DNA of 64,000 nucleotides from Planctomycetota bacterium (GTDB lineage: Bacteria > Planctomycetota > J058), in contig JAMLIC010000012.1 in the NCBI GenBank assembly GCA_023954375.1, positions 155,118-219,117 on the forward strand. The letters run 5' to 3'. Below the pieces are notes generated by a model, which was not told the origin of the DNA, did no database searches, and saw only the letters and a program-made list of their open reading frames with translations. The first letter of the stretch is position 1. The number at the start of each line of letters is the position of its first letter. This document shows positions 7,525 through 16,274 of this stretch, one piece after another. A program made the position numbers and the translations under genes.

Positions 7525-8799
7525 ATGGACGCGAGCAGACGGACGGGCCGGGCGCGCCTGGGGGACCTGGTCCTCTACGACCTGATCCTCCTCCTCGTCG
7601 TGTTCGGCCTCCTGTGGGCCGAGCGCGAGGTGGCGTCCTCGGCGACGGCGGCCGAGGCGGCGAAGAAGGCGCCCCCGGCCGCGCCCAGGCAGGACCCGCC
7701 GCCGCCCGCCACGCCCGTGCGCCCGGCGGTCACGCGCGTGACGGCGCAGCCGCCCGCTCCGACGCCAACGTCGAGCACCCCGGCCGCCGACGAGGCGCGC
7801 CCGCGCCGCGACGTCGAGCGCGTCCTTCGCGACGCGCGCGCCCTCGTCGACGCCGGGCGCGCCGAGGAGGGGCTCGCGCTCCTGGAGGGCGCCGACCCGT
7901 CGCTGCGCCAGCACCCGGCGTGGGCCGAGGTCGTGGGCTCGACCCTCGAGCTCCTGCGCGCGCAGGTGGCCGGGCAGGACGCCTGGCGCGCCGTGCTCGC
8001 CGACGCGCAGCTCCTCGCCGACCGCGGCGACGCGCCGGCGCTCGACGCCCTCGCGCGCCGCGCCGGCGGCGCCGCGCCGCTCGGGCAGGAGCAGGAGCGG
8101 CTGCGCGCCCGGGCCGGCGAGAAGCCCGGCGGCGGGTTCGCGATCCGCGGCTTCGTCCCCGACGAGGAGCGCGTCGCCGGCCGGCGCTGCGCGGTCAAGG
8201 GCGCGGTCGACCGCTCGCGCCTGGTCGAGGTGAAGGACGCCCTCGACGCCCTCCTCCCGCACGCCGAGGGGGCGCTCGGGCGGCCGCTGCCCGGCTCGTT
8301 CTCGCTCGACGTCGTCGCCGACGACGCCACCCTCCCGACCGGCGGCCCCACCGCGCTGGCCACGCGCGCCCGCCCGGGCGAGCCCGCGGCCGCCCTCGGG
8401 GCGCGGGCGCGCCTCCGCGCGGCGCGCGCCGCCGTGGCCCACGCCGCGCCGGCCGCCGCGCCCTGGGCCGCCGACGCCCTCGCGCGCGCCCTCGCCGGCG
8501 TCGACGGCGGCGTCGGGGCGGGCGGCGCGCGCCCGCGCCTCGGCCCGCTCGGGCAGGTCTGGCGCCGCCGCGCCCTGACGCTCGCCACGCCCGAGGCCGT
8601 CACGGCGGCGATCAAGGAGCCGGCCGACCCCGGCCTGAGCTTCGCGCTCGGCTACGTGGCCCTGTGGGCCGACGACCCCGCGGCCGCGCCGCTCCGCCAG
8701 GCGCTCGCCGCCGGGCGCGAGGGGCGGGCGGCCGCCCTCACCCGCGACGAGGCGCGCGCCGTCGCCGCCGCCCTGGCCGCCCTCCTGGAGCCCTCATGA
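7525..8799 (+). CDS. Membrane-anchored protein of unknown function
   Basis: The protein has 424 residues. The start chosen is ATG 7525 because it places a transmembrane anchor (LGDLVLYDLILLLVVFGLLW) right after a short basic leader (SRRTGRAR); an upstream in-frame start at 7480 would only add glycine/proline residues. A proline-rich linker (about residues 45-90) follows, then an alanine-rich helical region. No conserved catalytic motif was recognised. The stop overlaps the next start (ATGA), making it the first gene of a coupled run with the secreted HEAT protein, the Ser/Thr kinase and the DUF523 gene. That suggests a cell-envelope or signalling role, but nothing direct shows it. Confidence 0.7.
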   Translation: MDASRRTGRARLGDLVLYDLILLLVVFGLLWAEREVASSATAAEAAKKAPPAAPRQDPPPPATPVRPAVTRVTAQPPAPTPTSSTPAADEARPRRDVERVLRDARALVDAGRAEEGLALLEGADPSLRQHPAWAEVVGSTLELLRAQVAGQDAWRAVLADAQLLADRGDAPALDALARRAGGAAPLGQEQERLRARAGEKPGGGFAIRGFVPDEERVAGRRCAVKGAVDRSRLVEVKDALDALLPHAEGALGRPLPGSFSLDVVADDATLPTGGPTALATRARPGEPAAALGARARLRAARAAVAHAAPAAAPWAADALARALAGVDGGVGAGGARPRLGPLGQVWRRRALTLATPEAVTAAIKEPADPGLSFALGYVALWADDPAAAPLRQALAAGREGRAAALTRDEARAVAAALAALLEPS

Positions 8800-10076
8800 C
8801 GCGCGTCGCCGCCCCCCTGCTCCTCTGCCTGGCGCTGGCGCCGCTCGCCCGCGGGCAGGTCGACGGCTCGACGTGGACCGACCCCACGCTGGAGGAGGCC
8901 GTCCGCGACGCCGACCTGATCGTCCTCGCCGAGTGCGCGGCCGTCGGCCGCGCCGGCGGCGCCTCCTACAAGGTGACGAAGACCTTCAAGGGCCCGGCGC
9001 GCGACGGCAGGGAGGTCGCCGTCGTCGGCCTCGACCTGCCGGGCGCCGCCCCGGGCGAGCGCGTCGTGGCCGTGGGCGACCGCGCCTACCTGCTGCTGCG
9101 AGGCACGCCCACGGGGGCGGTGCTCAGCGTGCCCACGCCGACGTTCGGCCGCTTCCCCGTGCAGGCGTCGGGCCAGGTCGTGGCCTCGTTCAGCGACACG
9201 TTCGTGCGCGTGGGGCTCGCGGCCGCGCGCTGGGAGCGCCTGCTCGCCGCTCTCGTCGCGGGCGCCGCCGACGAGGCGCTCCTCGCCGAGGCCCGCGCCG
9301 CGCTCCGTCAGAAGGAGCCCGACGCGACCGAGGCCTACGTGGCGCTCGAGGTGCTCGCCCTCTTCGGGCAGGAGGCCGACGGCGCCGCCGTCGAGGCGGT
9401 CCTCGACCACGCGGCCTTCGCCGAGCCGCACCGCTTCCGGGTGCGGATCGCCGCCGCGCAGGCCCTCGGGCGGCTCGGCGGCGCGTCCGGCGTCGAGCGC
9501 CTCCTGGGCCTCGTCGAGCGCGACCCGCTCGAGGTGGTGCAGAGCGCCGCCGCCGAGGCCCTCTGGCCCGCGCTCGAGCGCCTGTTCGAGGAGGACGACC
9601 GCGGCGCCCGCCGCGCCTGCGAGCGGCTGGCGGCGCTGACGATCGACGGGCGCGCGACGCCGATCCGCTTCGGGTCGGCCAACGACCCGCGCGAGAACGA
9701 GCGCCGCGGCCCGCTCGCCGCCGCCCTGCGCACGCTCGGGGCCCTGCGCGCGCGCGCCGGGATCCCGCCGGCGCTCCGCGCCCTCGAGCGTGTGGACGAC
9801 CCGGCGGCGCTCGTGGCCGGGCTCCTCTTCTTCCAGGAGCTCGGCGACCCCGAGCAGGCGGGCGCGATCGCCTACCGCATGCGCGAGCCGGACGCGAAGG
9901 ACCACTACTTCAACCCGCTCTTCTCCCGCGCGCTGGAGAAGCTCACCGGCCAGCGCCTCGGCGACGAGCGGGCGCCGTGGGTCCGCTGGAGCCGCGAGCG
10001 CGCCCTCCTCCCCCAGGGCCCCGACGCCCCGCTCGGGCCGACGCCCGGCGAGCGGCCAGGCGGCGCCCGCAGGTGA
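8796..10076 (+). CDS. Secreted HEAT-repeat protein
   Basis: The protein has 426 residues with a cleavable signal peptide (MTRVAAPLLLCLALAPLARG). Residues about 25-130 form a beta-rich N-terminal domain (DADLIVLAECAAVG, SYKVTKTFKG, DRAYLLLRG) of the kind seen in secreted proteins that start with an evaluation-of-export-like fold. The rest contains alpha-helical HEAT-like units (RVRIAAAQALGRLGG and VVQSAAAEALWPALE). HEAT repeats usually bind proteins. It starts inside the stop of the preceding membrane protein and its stop overlaps the kinase start (GTGA), so it is translationally coupled to a Ser/Thr kinase. The role is unknown. Confidence 0.75.
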   Translation: MTRVAAPLLLCLALAPLARGQVDGSTWTDPTLEEAVRDADLIVLAECAAVGRAGGASYKVTKTFKGPARDGREVAVVGLDLPGAAPGERVVAVGDRAYLLLRGTPTGAVLSVPTPTFGRFPVQASGQVVASFSDTFVRVGLAAARWERLLAALVAGAADEALLAEARAALRQKEPDATEAYVALEVLALFGQEADGAAVEAVLDHAAFAEPHRFRVRIAAAQALGRLGGASGVERLLGLVERDPLEVVQSAAAEALWPALERLFEEDDRGARRACERLAALTIDGRATPIRFGSANDPRENERRGPLAAALRTLGALRARAGIPPALRALERVDDPAALVAGLLFFQELGDPEQAGAIAYRMREPDAKDHYFNPLFSRALEKLTGQRLGDERAPWVRWSRERALLPQGPDAPLGPTPGERPGGARR

Positions 10077-13000
10077 GCCCGCGCGAGGCGAAGGGCCCCG
10101 ACCCGCCGCGCGAGCCGCTGGCGGAGACGCTCGAGAGCGCGCCGGACGAGCCGACGCTGCGCGAGTCGCCCGGCGGCCGCCGCGGGCGGGCCAGCCGCGC
10201 CGGCCGCAGCGGTCGCGCCGCGCGGCGCCATCCCGACATCGAGGTCGCGCGCCTGCTGGTCAAGCGCGGCCTGGTCGCCAAGGCGCCGACCGTCGAGGCG
10301 CTGCGCACGCAGAAGACCCGGGCCAAGGCGGGCAAGCCGCGCGTCCCGTTCCTCAAGCTGCTCGTGCGCACGGGGGTCCTCGACGCGGGGCGCGTCGCCG
10401 AGGCGCAGGACGAGATCCGCCGCCACACCTACATCTGCGAGGCGTGCGACGCGCGGACCGTGATCCTGGCCGACTCGCAGACGCGCGCCGGCGCCTGCCC
10501 GCGCTGCGGCCACGAGATCAGCGTCGACCCGCAGACCGACCCGCGCGCCGTCCCGGCGCGCGAGTTCCAGGGGACCGACGCCACCCAGGGCTCCGAGGGG
10601 GCCACGCAGGCCTGGAAGGGCGGGCCGGCCGGCCTGATCGGCAACCCGGCGGCGAAGCGGCTCGCCCCCGGCGAGGTCGTGTTCGACAAGTACCTCCTGC
10701 AGGAGGAGCTCGGGCGGGGCGCCATGGGCGTCGTCTACCGCGCGCGGCACATCGGCCTGAACAAGGACGTGGCCCTCAAGGTCCTCGTCCCGACCGACGA
10801 CAACCGCGAGCACCAGGTGGCGCGCTTCCGCCGCGAGGCGGCGGCCGTGCAGAAGCTGCGCCACCCGGGGATCATCGCCGTCCACGACTTCGGCGGCGAC
10901 GGCGACCTCTACTACCTGACGATGGACCTCGTGCAGGGGGGCGAGTCGCTCCACCGCGCGCTCAAGCGCCGCGAGGCGCCCCTGCCCCTGCGGCGCCGCC
11001 TCGAGCTCATGGTCGAGGTGGGCCACGCCGTCGGTCACGCCCACGAGCGGGGGGTCGTCCACCGCGACCTCAAGCCGGCCAACGTCCTGATCGACCCCGA
11101 GGGCAAGGCGCTCGTGGCCGACTTCGGCCTGGCGAAGGACGAGGACGACGACGCCGCCGAGCTCACGCGCACGCACGACCGGCTGGGGACGCCGCTGTTC
11201 ATGGCCCCCGAGCAGATCCGCCGCGGCGCGGCGCAGGTCGACGGGCGCGCCGACGTGTGGGCGCTGGGGATCATGCTCTTCGTGTGCGCGACCGGCCGCT
11301 ACCCGTTCCGCTCGCGCACGGTCATGGACCTCTACCTGCGGATCATGAAGGACGACCCGGACTGGACGGGCACGCGCTACTCCGCGCCCGACCAGCCGGG
11401 GCTCACCGTGATCCCCACGCGCGACTCGTCGGCCTCGTCGGCGGGGGCGTCGTCGGCGGGCGCGGACGCCGCGCCGGGCCCGGGCCGAGGGCCTGGCGAG
11501 GACCGCACCGAGGTCGACGCCGCGCGCGTCGGCGCGGACGGCGCCCTGCCGAAGACGCTGCCCCTGCCGCGCGCGCTGCCGATCACGCCGCCGCCGTTCG
11601 CGCCGCCCCCGGAGCTCGCCCGGCGCGAGGTCCCGCGCGACCTGCGGCGGATCATCGAGTGCGCGCTCAACAAGCGCCCCGAGGACCGCTACGCCACGGC
11701 CGAGGAGCTGGCGCTCGACCTCGAGCGCTTCCTCGCCGACCGCCCGGTCGAGGCGCGGCGGCCGGCGCTCCTCACGCGGCTCGGGCGCGCGGTGTGGCGG
11801 CGGCGCGTGCTCGCCCGCCTGGCCCTCGGCGCCACGGGCGTCGCCCTCGTCCTCGGGGCGCTCCTCGGTGTGCAGGCCTGGCGGCGGGCCGAGGACGCGC
11901 AGGCGCGCCAGCGGGTCGACGCCCTCTGGGCGGCGACCGGGGCCCAGGGCGCCTACCAGGACTTCGAGGAGCGGCTGGCCCACGCGGCGGACCTCGCCGG
12001 GCGCCCCGAGGCGCTCCTCTACACGGGCGTGGCGCGGACGCGCCTCATGCGCTGGGCCGAGGCGGCGGGGCCGCTCGAGCAGGCCGCGCGCGCGGCCGCC
12101 GCCCGCGGTGACGGCGGGCTCGTCGGCCGCGTCGCCGTCGAGCGGGCCCACCACGCCCTCGTCTCGGGCGACGCGGCCGCCGCCCTCGGCCTGGCCCTCG
12201 AGGCCGCGCGCCACGACCTCCCCGACCCCCGCCCGGTCCTCTACGCCGGCTTCGCCGCCCTCGCCCTCGGCGACCCCGCCGCGCTGGAGCGGGTCGACCC
12301 GCTCGTGCGCGACGCGGCCGCGCGCCCGGGCGCCCCGCCGCAGCTCGTCGCCTGCGCGGCGCAGCTCGCGCTCGCCCGCGGCCGCCTCGAGGAGGCGCGC
12401 ACGCGGCTCCCGCCCGCCGCCGACGACGAGTGGCTGGACCTGACGCTGGCCAGGGCCGCGGTCGCCCTGGCCGAGCGCGACCTCGCGGGCGCGCAGGCGC
12501 TCTTCGGGCGCGTGCGCGAGAAGTTCGTCTTCCGCGAGCTGCGCCACGGCGACGCCGAGGTCAGCTACTACAACAGCCAGGGCTACGGCCGCCTCGTCGA
12601 CCGCGAGCTCCGGGGCGCCCTCCTCGCCGACGACGCCGCCGCGGCGCTGTCGCCCTGGCACCCGGGGCCGCTCTTCTACGCCGGGCGCCTGATGCTCGGC
12701 GGCTACGCCGACCCGGCCGCGGCGCTCCCCTACCTGCGCCGGACGCTCGCGCGCGACCCGTTCCACGGCCAGGCGCGCGACCTCGCCGTGGCGATCCTGG
12801 TCGCCGGGCCGCGGCCCGACCTCGACGCCGCGCTGGCGCTGGCGCGCGAGGAGCTGGACCTCCTGCCCGCCGCGCCCGAGCCGCGGCTGGCGGTCGCCGC
12901 GCTCGAGCTGCGGGCGGGGCGGGCCGGGAAGGCCTGGGCGCTCCTCGACGAGGCCGCGCGGCTGGCCGCCGGCAGCGAGCGCCACCTGTGGGCCGTGGCG

Positions 13001-13450
13001 CTGGCGCGCGCGGCCGTCCTGCGGCGGGTCGACGACCCCCGGCGCGCGGAGCTCGTCCGCCTGGCCGGCGGCGAGCCGACGCCGCGGCCGGGGGCGACGT
13101 CGGTCGACGCGGGCCTGCGCGTGGAGCTCGCCCGGATCGAGCTGGACGCGGGCGACGCGAAGGCCGCGCTCGAGCTCGTGCTCCCCGTCCTCGAGGCGGC
13201 CCGCGACGACCGGGCGCAGGACGCCGCGCGCGTGGTCGCGGCGCGGGCGCAGACGGCGCTGGGCGAGCGCGAGGCGGCCCTGCGCGAGCTCGGCTGGTTC
13301 GTGGCCTGGCGCCCGCTCCGGCCCCTGCCGCCGGACGTGACCCCCGAGGCGCTCCGCGCCTTCCCCGAGCTCCAGCCGCTGCGCGGCGAGGCGGCCTTCC
13401 AGCGGCTCCTCGACGAGCTCGAGCGCCGTCGGGCGTCGCCGCGGCCGTGA
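10073..13450 (+). CDS. Transmembrane Ser/Thr protein kinase with N-terminal zinc ribbon and C-terminal TPR region
   Basis: The protein has 1125 residues and starts at GTG 10073, overlapping the previous stop. Residues about 53-120 look like a basic helical domain (VARLLVKRGL), followed by a four-Cys zinc ribbon (CEACD and CPRCG, about 122-150). The kinase domain begins near 203: LGRGAMGVVYRAR (P-loop), VALKVLV (Lys), HRDLKPAN near 330, DFG near 350 and FMAPEQI near 376, all intact. An unusual low-complexity insertion of about 80 residues (ca. 441-522, Ser/Ala/Pro-rich) separates the main lobe from the last kinase helices (CALNKRPEDRYATAEEL). A transmembrane helix lies near 580-600, and the C-terminal half is a TPR-like helical solenoid, probably extracytoplasmic. 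PknB-type kinases with TPR tails are frequent in Planctomycetota and Myxococcota. Confidence 0.92.
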   Translation: MSPREAKGPDPPREPLAETLESAPDEPTLRESPGGRRGRASRAGRSGRAARRHPDIEVARLLVKRGLVAKAPTVEALRTQKTRAKAGKPRVPFLKLLVRTGVLDAGRVAEAQDEIRRHTYICEACDARTVILADSQTRAGACPRCGHEISVDPQTDPRAVPAREFQGTDATQGSEGATQAWKGGPAGLIGNPAAKRLAPGEVVFDKYLLQEELGRGAMGVVYRARHIGLNKDVALKVLVPTDDNREHQVARFRREAAAVQKLRHPGIIAVHDFGGDGDLYYLTMDLVQGGESLHRALKRREAPLPLRRRLELMVEVGHAVGHAHERGVVHRDLKPANVLIDPEGKALVADFGLAKDEDDDAAELTRTHDRLGTPLFMAPEQIRRGAAQVDGRADVWALGIMLFVCATGRYPFRSRTVMDLYLRIMKDDPDWTGTRYSAPDQPGLTVIPTRDSSASSAGASSAGADAAPGPGRGPGEDRTEVDAARVGADGALPKTLPLPRALPITPPPFAPPPELARREVPRDLRRIIECALNKRPEDRYATAEELALDLERFLADRPVEARRPALLTRLGRAVWRRRVLARLALGATGVALVLGALLGVQAWRRAEDAQARQRVDALWAATGAQGAYQDFEERLAHAADLAGRPEALLYTGVARTRLMRWAEAAGPLEQAARAAAARGDGGLVGRVAVERAHHALVSGDAAAALGLALEAARHDLPDPRPVLYAGFAALALGDPAALERVDPLVRDAAARPGAPPQLVACAAQLALARGRLEEARTRLPPAADDEWLDLTLARAAVALAERDLAGAQALFGRVREKFVFRELRHGDAEVSYYNSQGYGRLVDRELRGALLADDAAAALSPWHPGPLFYAGRLMLGGYADPAAALPYLRRTLARDPFHGQARDLAVAILVAGPRPDLDAALALAREELDLLPAAPEPRLAVAALELRAGRAGKAWALLDEAARLAAGSERHLWAVALARAAVLRRVDDPRRAELVRLAGGEPTPRPGATSVDAGLRVELARIELDAGDAKAALELVLPVLEAARDDRAQDAARVVAARAQTALGEREAALRELGWFVAWRPLRPLPPDVTPEALRAFPELQPLRGEAAFQRLLDELERRRASPRP

Positions 13451-14247
13451 CGCGCGTGCGGCTGGGCGTCAGCGCCTGCCTCCTCGGCGAGCCCGTGCGC
13501 TGGGACGGGGGCGACCGGCGCTGCGCGCTCCTGGTCGAGCGCCTGGCCCGCCACGCCGAGCTCGTGGGGGTCTGCCCGGAGGTCAGCGTCGGGATGGGCG
13601 TCCCGCGCGAGCCCGTGCAGCTCGTCGCGACCCTCGGCGGCCCGCGCATGCGCGGCGTGACCTCTCGCCGCGACTGGACGGACGCGCTCGCCGCCTGGGC
13701 CGCGGCCGCCCTGCGCGACCTCGAGGCGGCGGGGCCGCTGGCCGGGTTCGTGCTCAAGGCGCGCTCGCCCTCGTGCGGCCTCGACGCGCCCCTGTTCGAC
13801 GACCAGGGCGCGCAGGTCGCCGCGGGGCCGGGCCTCTTCGCGCGGGTCGTCACGGCGCTCGGGGTCCCGGCGATCGACGAGGCGGGGCTGGCCGACCCGG
13901 CGCGCAGCGACGACTTCCTCGCCCGCGCCTTCACCCGCGCGCGCCTCCTCGCCGGCGAGGCCCTGCCGCGCGGCCTCGCCCGCGCCCTCGGCGCGCGCGA
14001 CCTCGCCGGGCTCGCCCGGCCCTCGACGCCGGGCCGCTGGGCGCGCGCCCTCGCGGGCGCCCTGCGCCGGCTGCGCGCCGACCTGTCGCCCGGAGAGCTG
14101 AGCGTCGCGCGCGCCGCCCTCGCCGCGCTGTGGGCCGGCCGCGTCGACGCGGCGGGGGCGCGCGCGTGCCTGCGGCGCCTGGCGCGGGCGCGCGGCCGCG
14201 CCGGCGACCTGCTGCTCGAGCCCTACCCGGCCGACCTGGAGCCCTGA
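13447..14247 (+). CDS. DUF523 (YbbK/TudS-like) protein
   Basis: The protein has 266 residues and begins at GTG overlapping the kinase stop. The first 150 residues match DUF523: SACLLGEPVRWDG, GVCPEVSVGMGVPREPVQL and ARSPSCGLDAPLFD, with the cysteines thought to hold an iron-sulfur cluster in 2-thiouracil desulfurase TudS and relatives. The following 110 residues are helical and alanine/arginine-rich; in YbgA-type proteins this place is taken by DUF1722, but the resemblance here is weak. A role in thiouracil detoxification or sulfur handling is inferred from the family only. The gene converges on the next kinase gene with one base between the stops. Confidence 0.85.
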   Translation: MTRVRLGVSACLLGEPVRWDGGDRRCALLVERLARHAELVGVCPEVSVGMGVPREPVQLVATLGGPRMRGVTSRRDWTDALAAWAAAALRDLEAAGPLAGFVLKARSPSCGLDAPLFDDQGAQVAAGPGLFARVVTALGVPAIDEAGLADPARSDDFLARAFTRARLLAGEALPRGLARALGARDLAGLARPSTPGRWARALAGALRRLRADLSPGELSVARAALAALWAGRVDAAGARACLRRLARARGRAGDLLLEPYPADLEP

Positions 14248-14248
14248 C

Positions 14249-16189
14249 CTACTCGCCGAGGTCGAGCTCCCAGGTGTCGTCGAGCCACTCGCCGCTGCTC
14301 TCCTGGCCGCCGAAGAGCACCACGACCTCCCGCCGCGGGTCGTAGGCCGCCGCCTGCCAGCGGCGCGCCGGGGGGCGCTCGGGGACTTCGAGCTCCGTCC
14401 ACCGCTCGTCCTGGCGCAGCCACGCGTCGTCACCCACGGGCCGGCCGCCGCAGAGCACGAGCAGCCCGCGGTGCGTCCACAGGAGCGACGGCCCGCGGCG
14501 CAGGCCCATGGGCAAGGTCGCGTGCTGGCGCCAGCCGTCGGTGGGGGACCAGCCCCAGTGCTCGTCGCCGCCGCGCTCCCCCGCGCCGACGACCGCCACC
14601 CCCTGCCGCGTCGGGTCCCAGGCGGCGCCGAACAGGCGGCGGCCGGTGGGCGGCGTCCCCTCGTTCTCGACCGGGACCACCCCGTCGCCGCTCCAGCGCC
14701 ACACGTTCGACACCACCTGGAGCTTGAACGGCGCGCCTCCGAGGAACACGACCCCCGGCAGCCCCGGGACGTGGACCGCCCCGTGGCCGGCGAGGGCGAG
14801 GGCCGACCCGCCGTCGAGTCGCTGCTGCCAGCGCTCGCCGTCGAACTCCCACAGGTCGGCGAGGCCCTCGCCCGTCCCGCCGACGACCTTCCCGCCGTGG
14901 AGGACGAGGCGCCCGTTGACCTCGTCGTAGGCCATCGCGGGCGAGTAGCGCGGGGGCGGCCTGACGTCGACCGCCTCCTCACGCCAGGCGGCGCCGTCCC
15001 AGGACCACAGGTCGTCGTGGCCTCGCCCGTGGCCGTGCCCCCCGAAGAGCACGACCACGCCGCGCCGCGGGTCGTAGGTCATCGCGTGGTTGCAGCGGGC
15101 CGGCGGCGCCTGGGCCGGCGCGAGCCGCCGCCAGCGCGGACCCGCGCTGGTCGGCGCCTGCTCGCGGGCCGGTTCCGGCGGCGGGGGAGGCGGCCCTGGC
15201 TCGGCGCGCGGCGGGGGCGCGCGCGTGAGCAGCCAGGCGAGGGTCAGCGCGGCCAGCCCCGCGAGCGCGCCGAGCGCGGCCGTGCGCCGTCCGCGGCACG
15301 GGGCGCGCCCCGCGTCGGCGGGCGCGTCGCCCCGCAGGAACCGCTCGAGGTCCGCCGCGACCGCCGCCGCCGAGGGGTAGCGCTGCTCGGGCGGCCGCGC
15401 CAGGCAGCGCAGGACGATCGCCTCCAGGGCCGGCGGCACCTCCGGCCGCCGCGCGCGCGGGGACGGGACCGGCGCCGTGAGCGCCGCGTGCAGGACCATG
15501 ATCACGCTCGCGCCCTCGAACGGCGGCGCGCCCGTCAGCAGATGGTAGAGCGTGGCCCCGAGCGACCAGACGTCGGCGCGCGCGTCGACCCGCTGGCCGT
15601 CGGCCTGCTCGGGCGCCATGTAGGCGGGCGTGCCCAGGAGCTCGCCCGTGCGCGTGAGCGCGTCCGCGCCCTCGGTCAGCCTGGCCAGGCCGAAGTCCAT
15701 GACGAGCGGCGCGTCGTCCGGGCGGACGAGGACGTTGGCCGGCTTCAGGTCCCGGTGCAGGACCCCGTGGGCGTGCGCGTGCTCGAGCGCGCGCGCGATC
15801 CCCAGCGCGAGCCGCGCGGCCCGCTCGACCGGGAGCGGCCCCCGCCGCAGCGCCGCGTCGAGCGGCGCGCCCTCGACCAGGTCCATGGCGATCCACGCGC
15901 GCCCGGCCTCGTCGCGCCCGACCTCGTGGACGGCGACGATCCCCGGGTGGCGCAGGCGCGCCGCGGCCTGGGCCTCGACGAGGAAGCGCCGCTCGTCGCG
16001 CTCGTCGACGCCGGCGGGCGCCAGGCGCAGCTTGAGGGCGACCTCGCGCCCGAGGTCGACGTGGCGGGCCTCGAAGACGACCCCCATGGCGCCGCGCCCC
16101 AGCTCGCGCAGGAGCAGGAAGGGGCCCACGCGCTGACCGGGCTGCGGCGGCCCATGGCGGGGGGGCGGGGCTCCTGGGGCGGTCGGCAC
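14249..16189 (-). CDS. Ser/Thr protein kinase with transmembrane segment and Kelch-like sensor domain
   Basis: The protein has 646 residues. The kinase domain covers about 20-285: LGRGAMGVVFEAR, VALKLRL (Lys), HRDLKPANV near 145, DFG, and AYMAPEQAD, all catalytic residues present. A transmembrane helix (ALGALAGLAALTLAWLL, about 305-322) and a proline-rich spacer lead to a C-terminal beta-propeller built of Kelch-like repeats: MTYDPRRGVVVLFGGHG, DDLWSWDGAAW, MAYDEVNGRLVLHGG, AAYDPRREVVVLFGG, DDTWELDLGE. These units occur about five or six times, as expected for a propeller. The propeller would lie outside the cytoplasm and could sense a ligand or bind protein. The 3' end abuts the DUF523 gene. 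Confidence 0.92.
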   Translation of the reverse strand: MPTAPGAPPPRHGPPQPGQRVGPFLLLRELGRGAMGVVFEARHVDLGREVALKLRLAPAGVDERDERRFLVEAQAAARLRHPGIVAVHEVGRDEAGRAWIAMDLVEGAPLDAALRRGPLPVERAARLALGIARALEHAHAHGVLHRDLKPANVLVRPDDAPLVMDFGLARLTEGADALTRTGELLGTPAYMAPEQADGQRVDARADVWSLGATLYHLLTGAPPFEGASVIMVLHAALTAPVPSPRARRPEVPPALEAIVLRCLARPPEQRYPSAAAVAADLERFLRGDAPADAGRAPCRGRRTAALGALAGLAALTLAWLLTRAPPPRAEPGPPPPPPEPAREQAPTSAGPRWRRLAPAQAPPARCNHAMTYDPRRGVVVLFGGHGHGRGHDDLWSWDGAAWREEAVDVRPPPRYSPAMAYDEVNGRLVLHGGKVVGGTGEGLADLWEFDGERWQQRLDGGSALALAGHGAVHVPGLPGVVFLGGAPFKLQVVSNVWRWSGDGVVPVENEGTPPTGRRLFGAAWDPTRQGVAVVGAGERGGDEHWGWSPTDGWRQHATLPMGLRRGPSLLWTHRGLLVLCGGRPVGDDAWLRQDERWTELEVPERPPARRWQAAAYDPRREVVVLFGGQESSGEWLDDTWELDLGE

Positions 16190-16274
16190 GTCCGGAGGCT
16201 ACGCGGGGGTCGTCGTCGCGCGCCAGCGCGCCGCCGCGCGTGGGCGCCTCGCGCCGATCAGGCTGCGAGCGCCT
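16190..16274. other. Short spacer between kinase-Kelch and antiporter genes
   Basis: The spacer is 85 bp, on the start side of the kinase-Kelch gene and the stop side of the antiporter gene. It is very GC-rich, with gcgcgcc-type runs, and no clear hairpin or promoter was recognised. Both neighbours are on the minus strand, so the kinase promoter probably lies here. Confidence 0.4.

Noticed and set aside
9905..12985. Minus-strand frame of 1026 codons opposite the kinase gene
   Set aside because: Same reason; the plus strand shows all kinase motifs in order.
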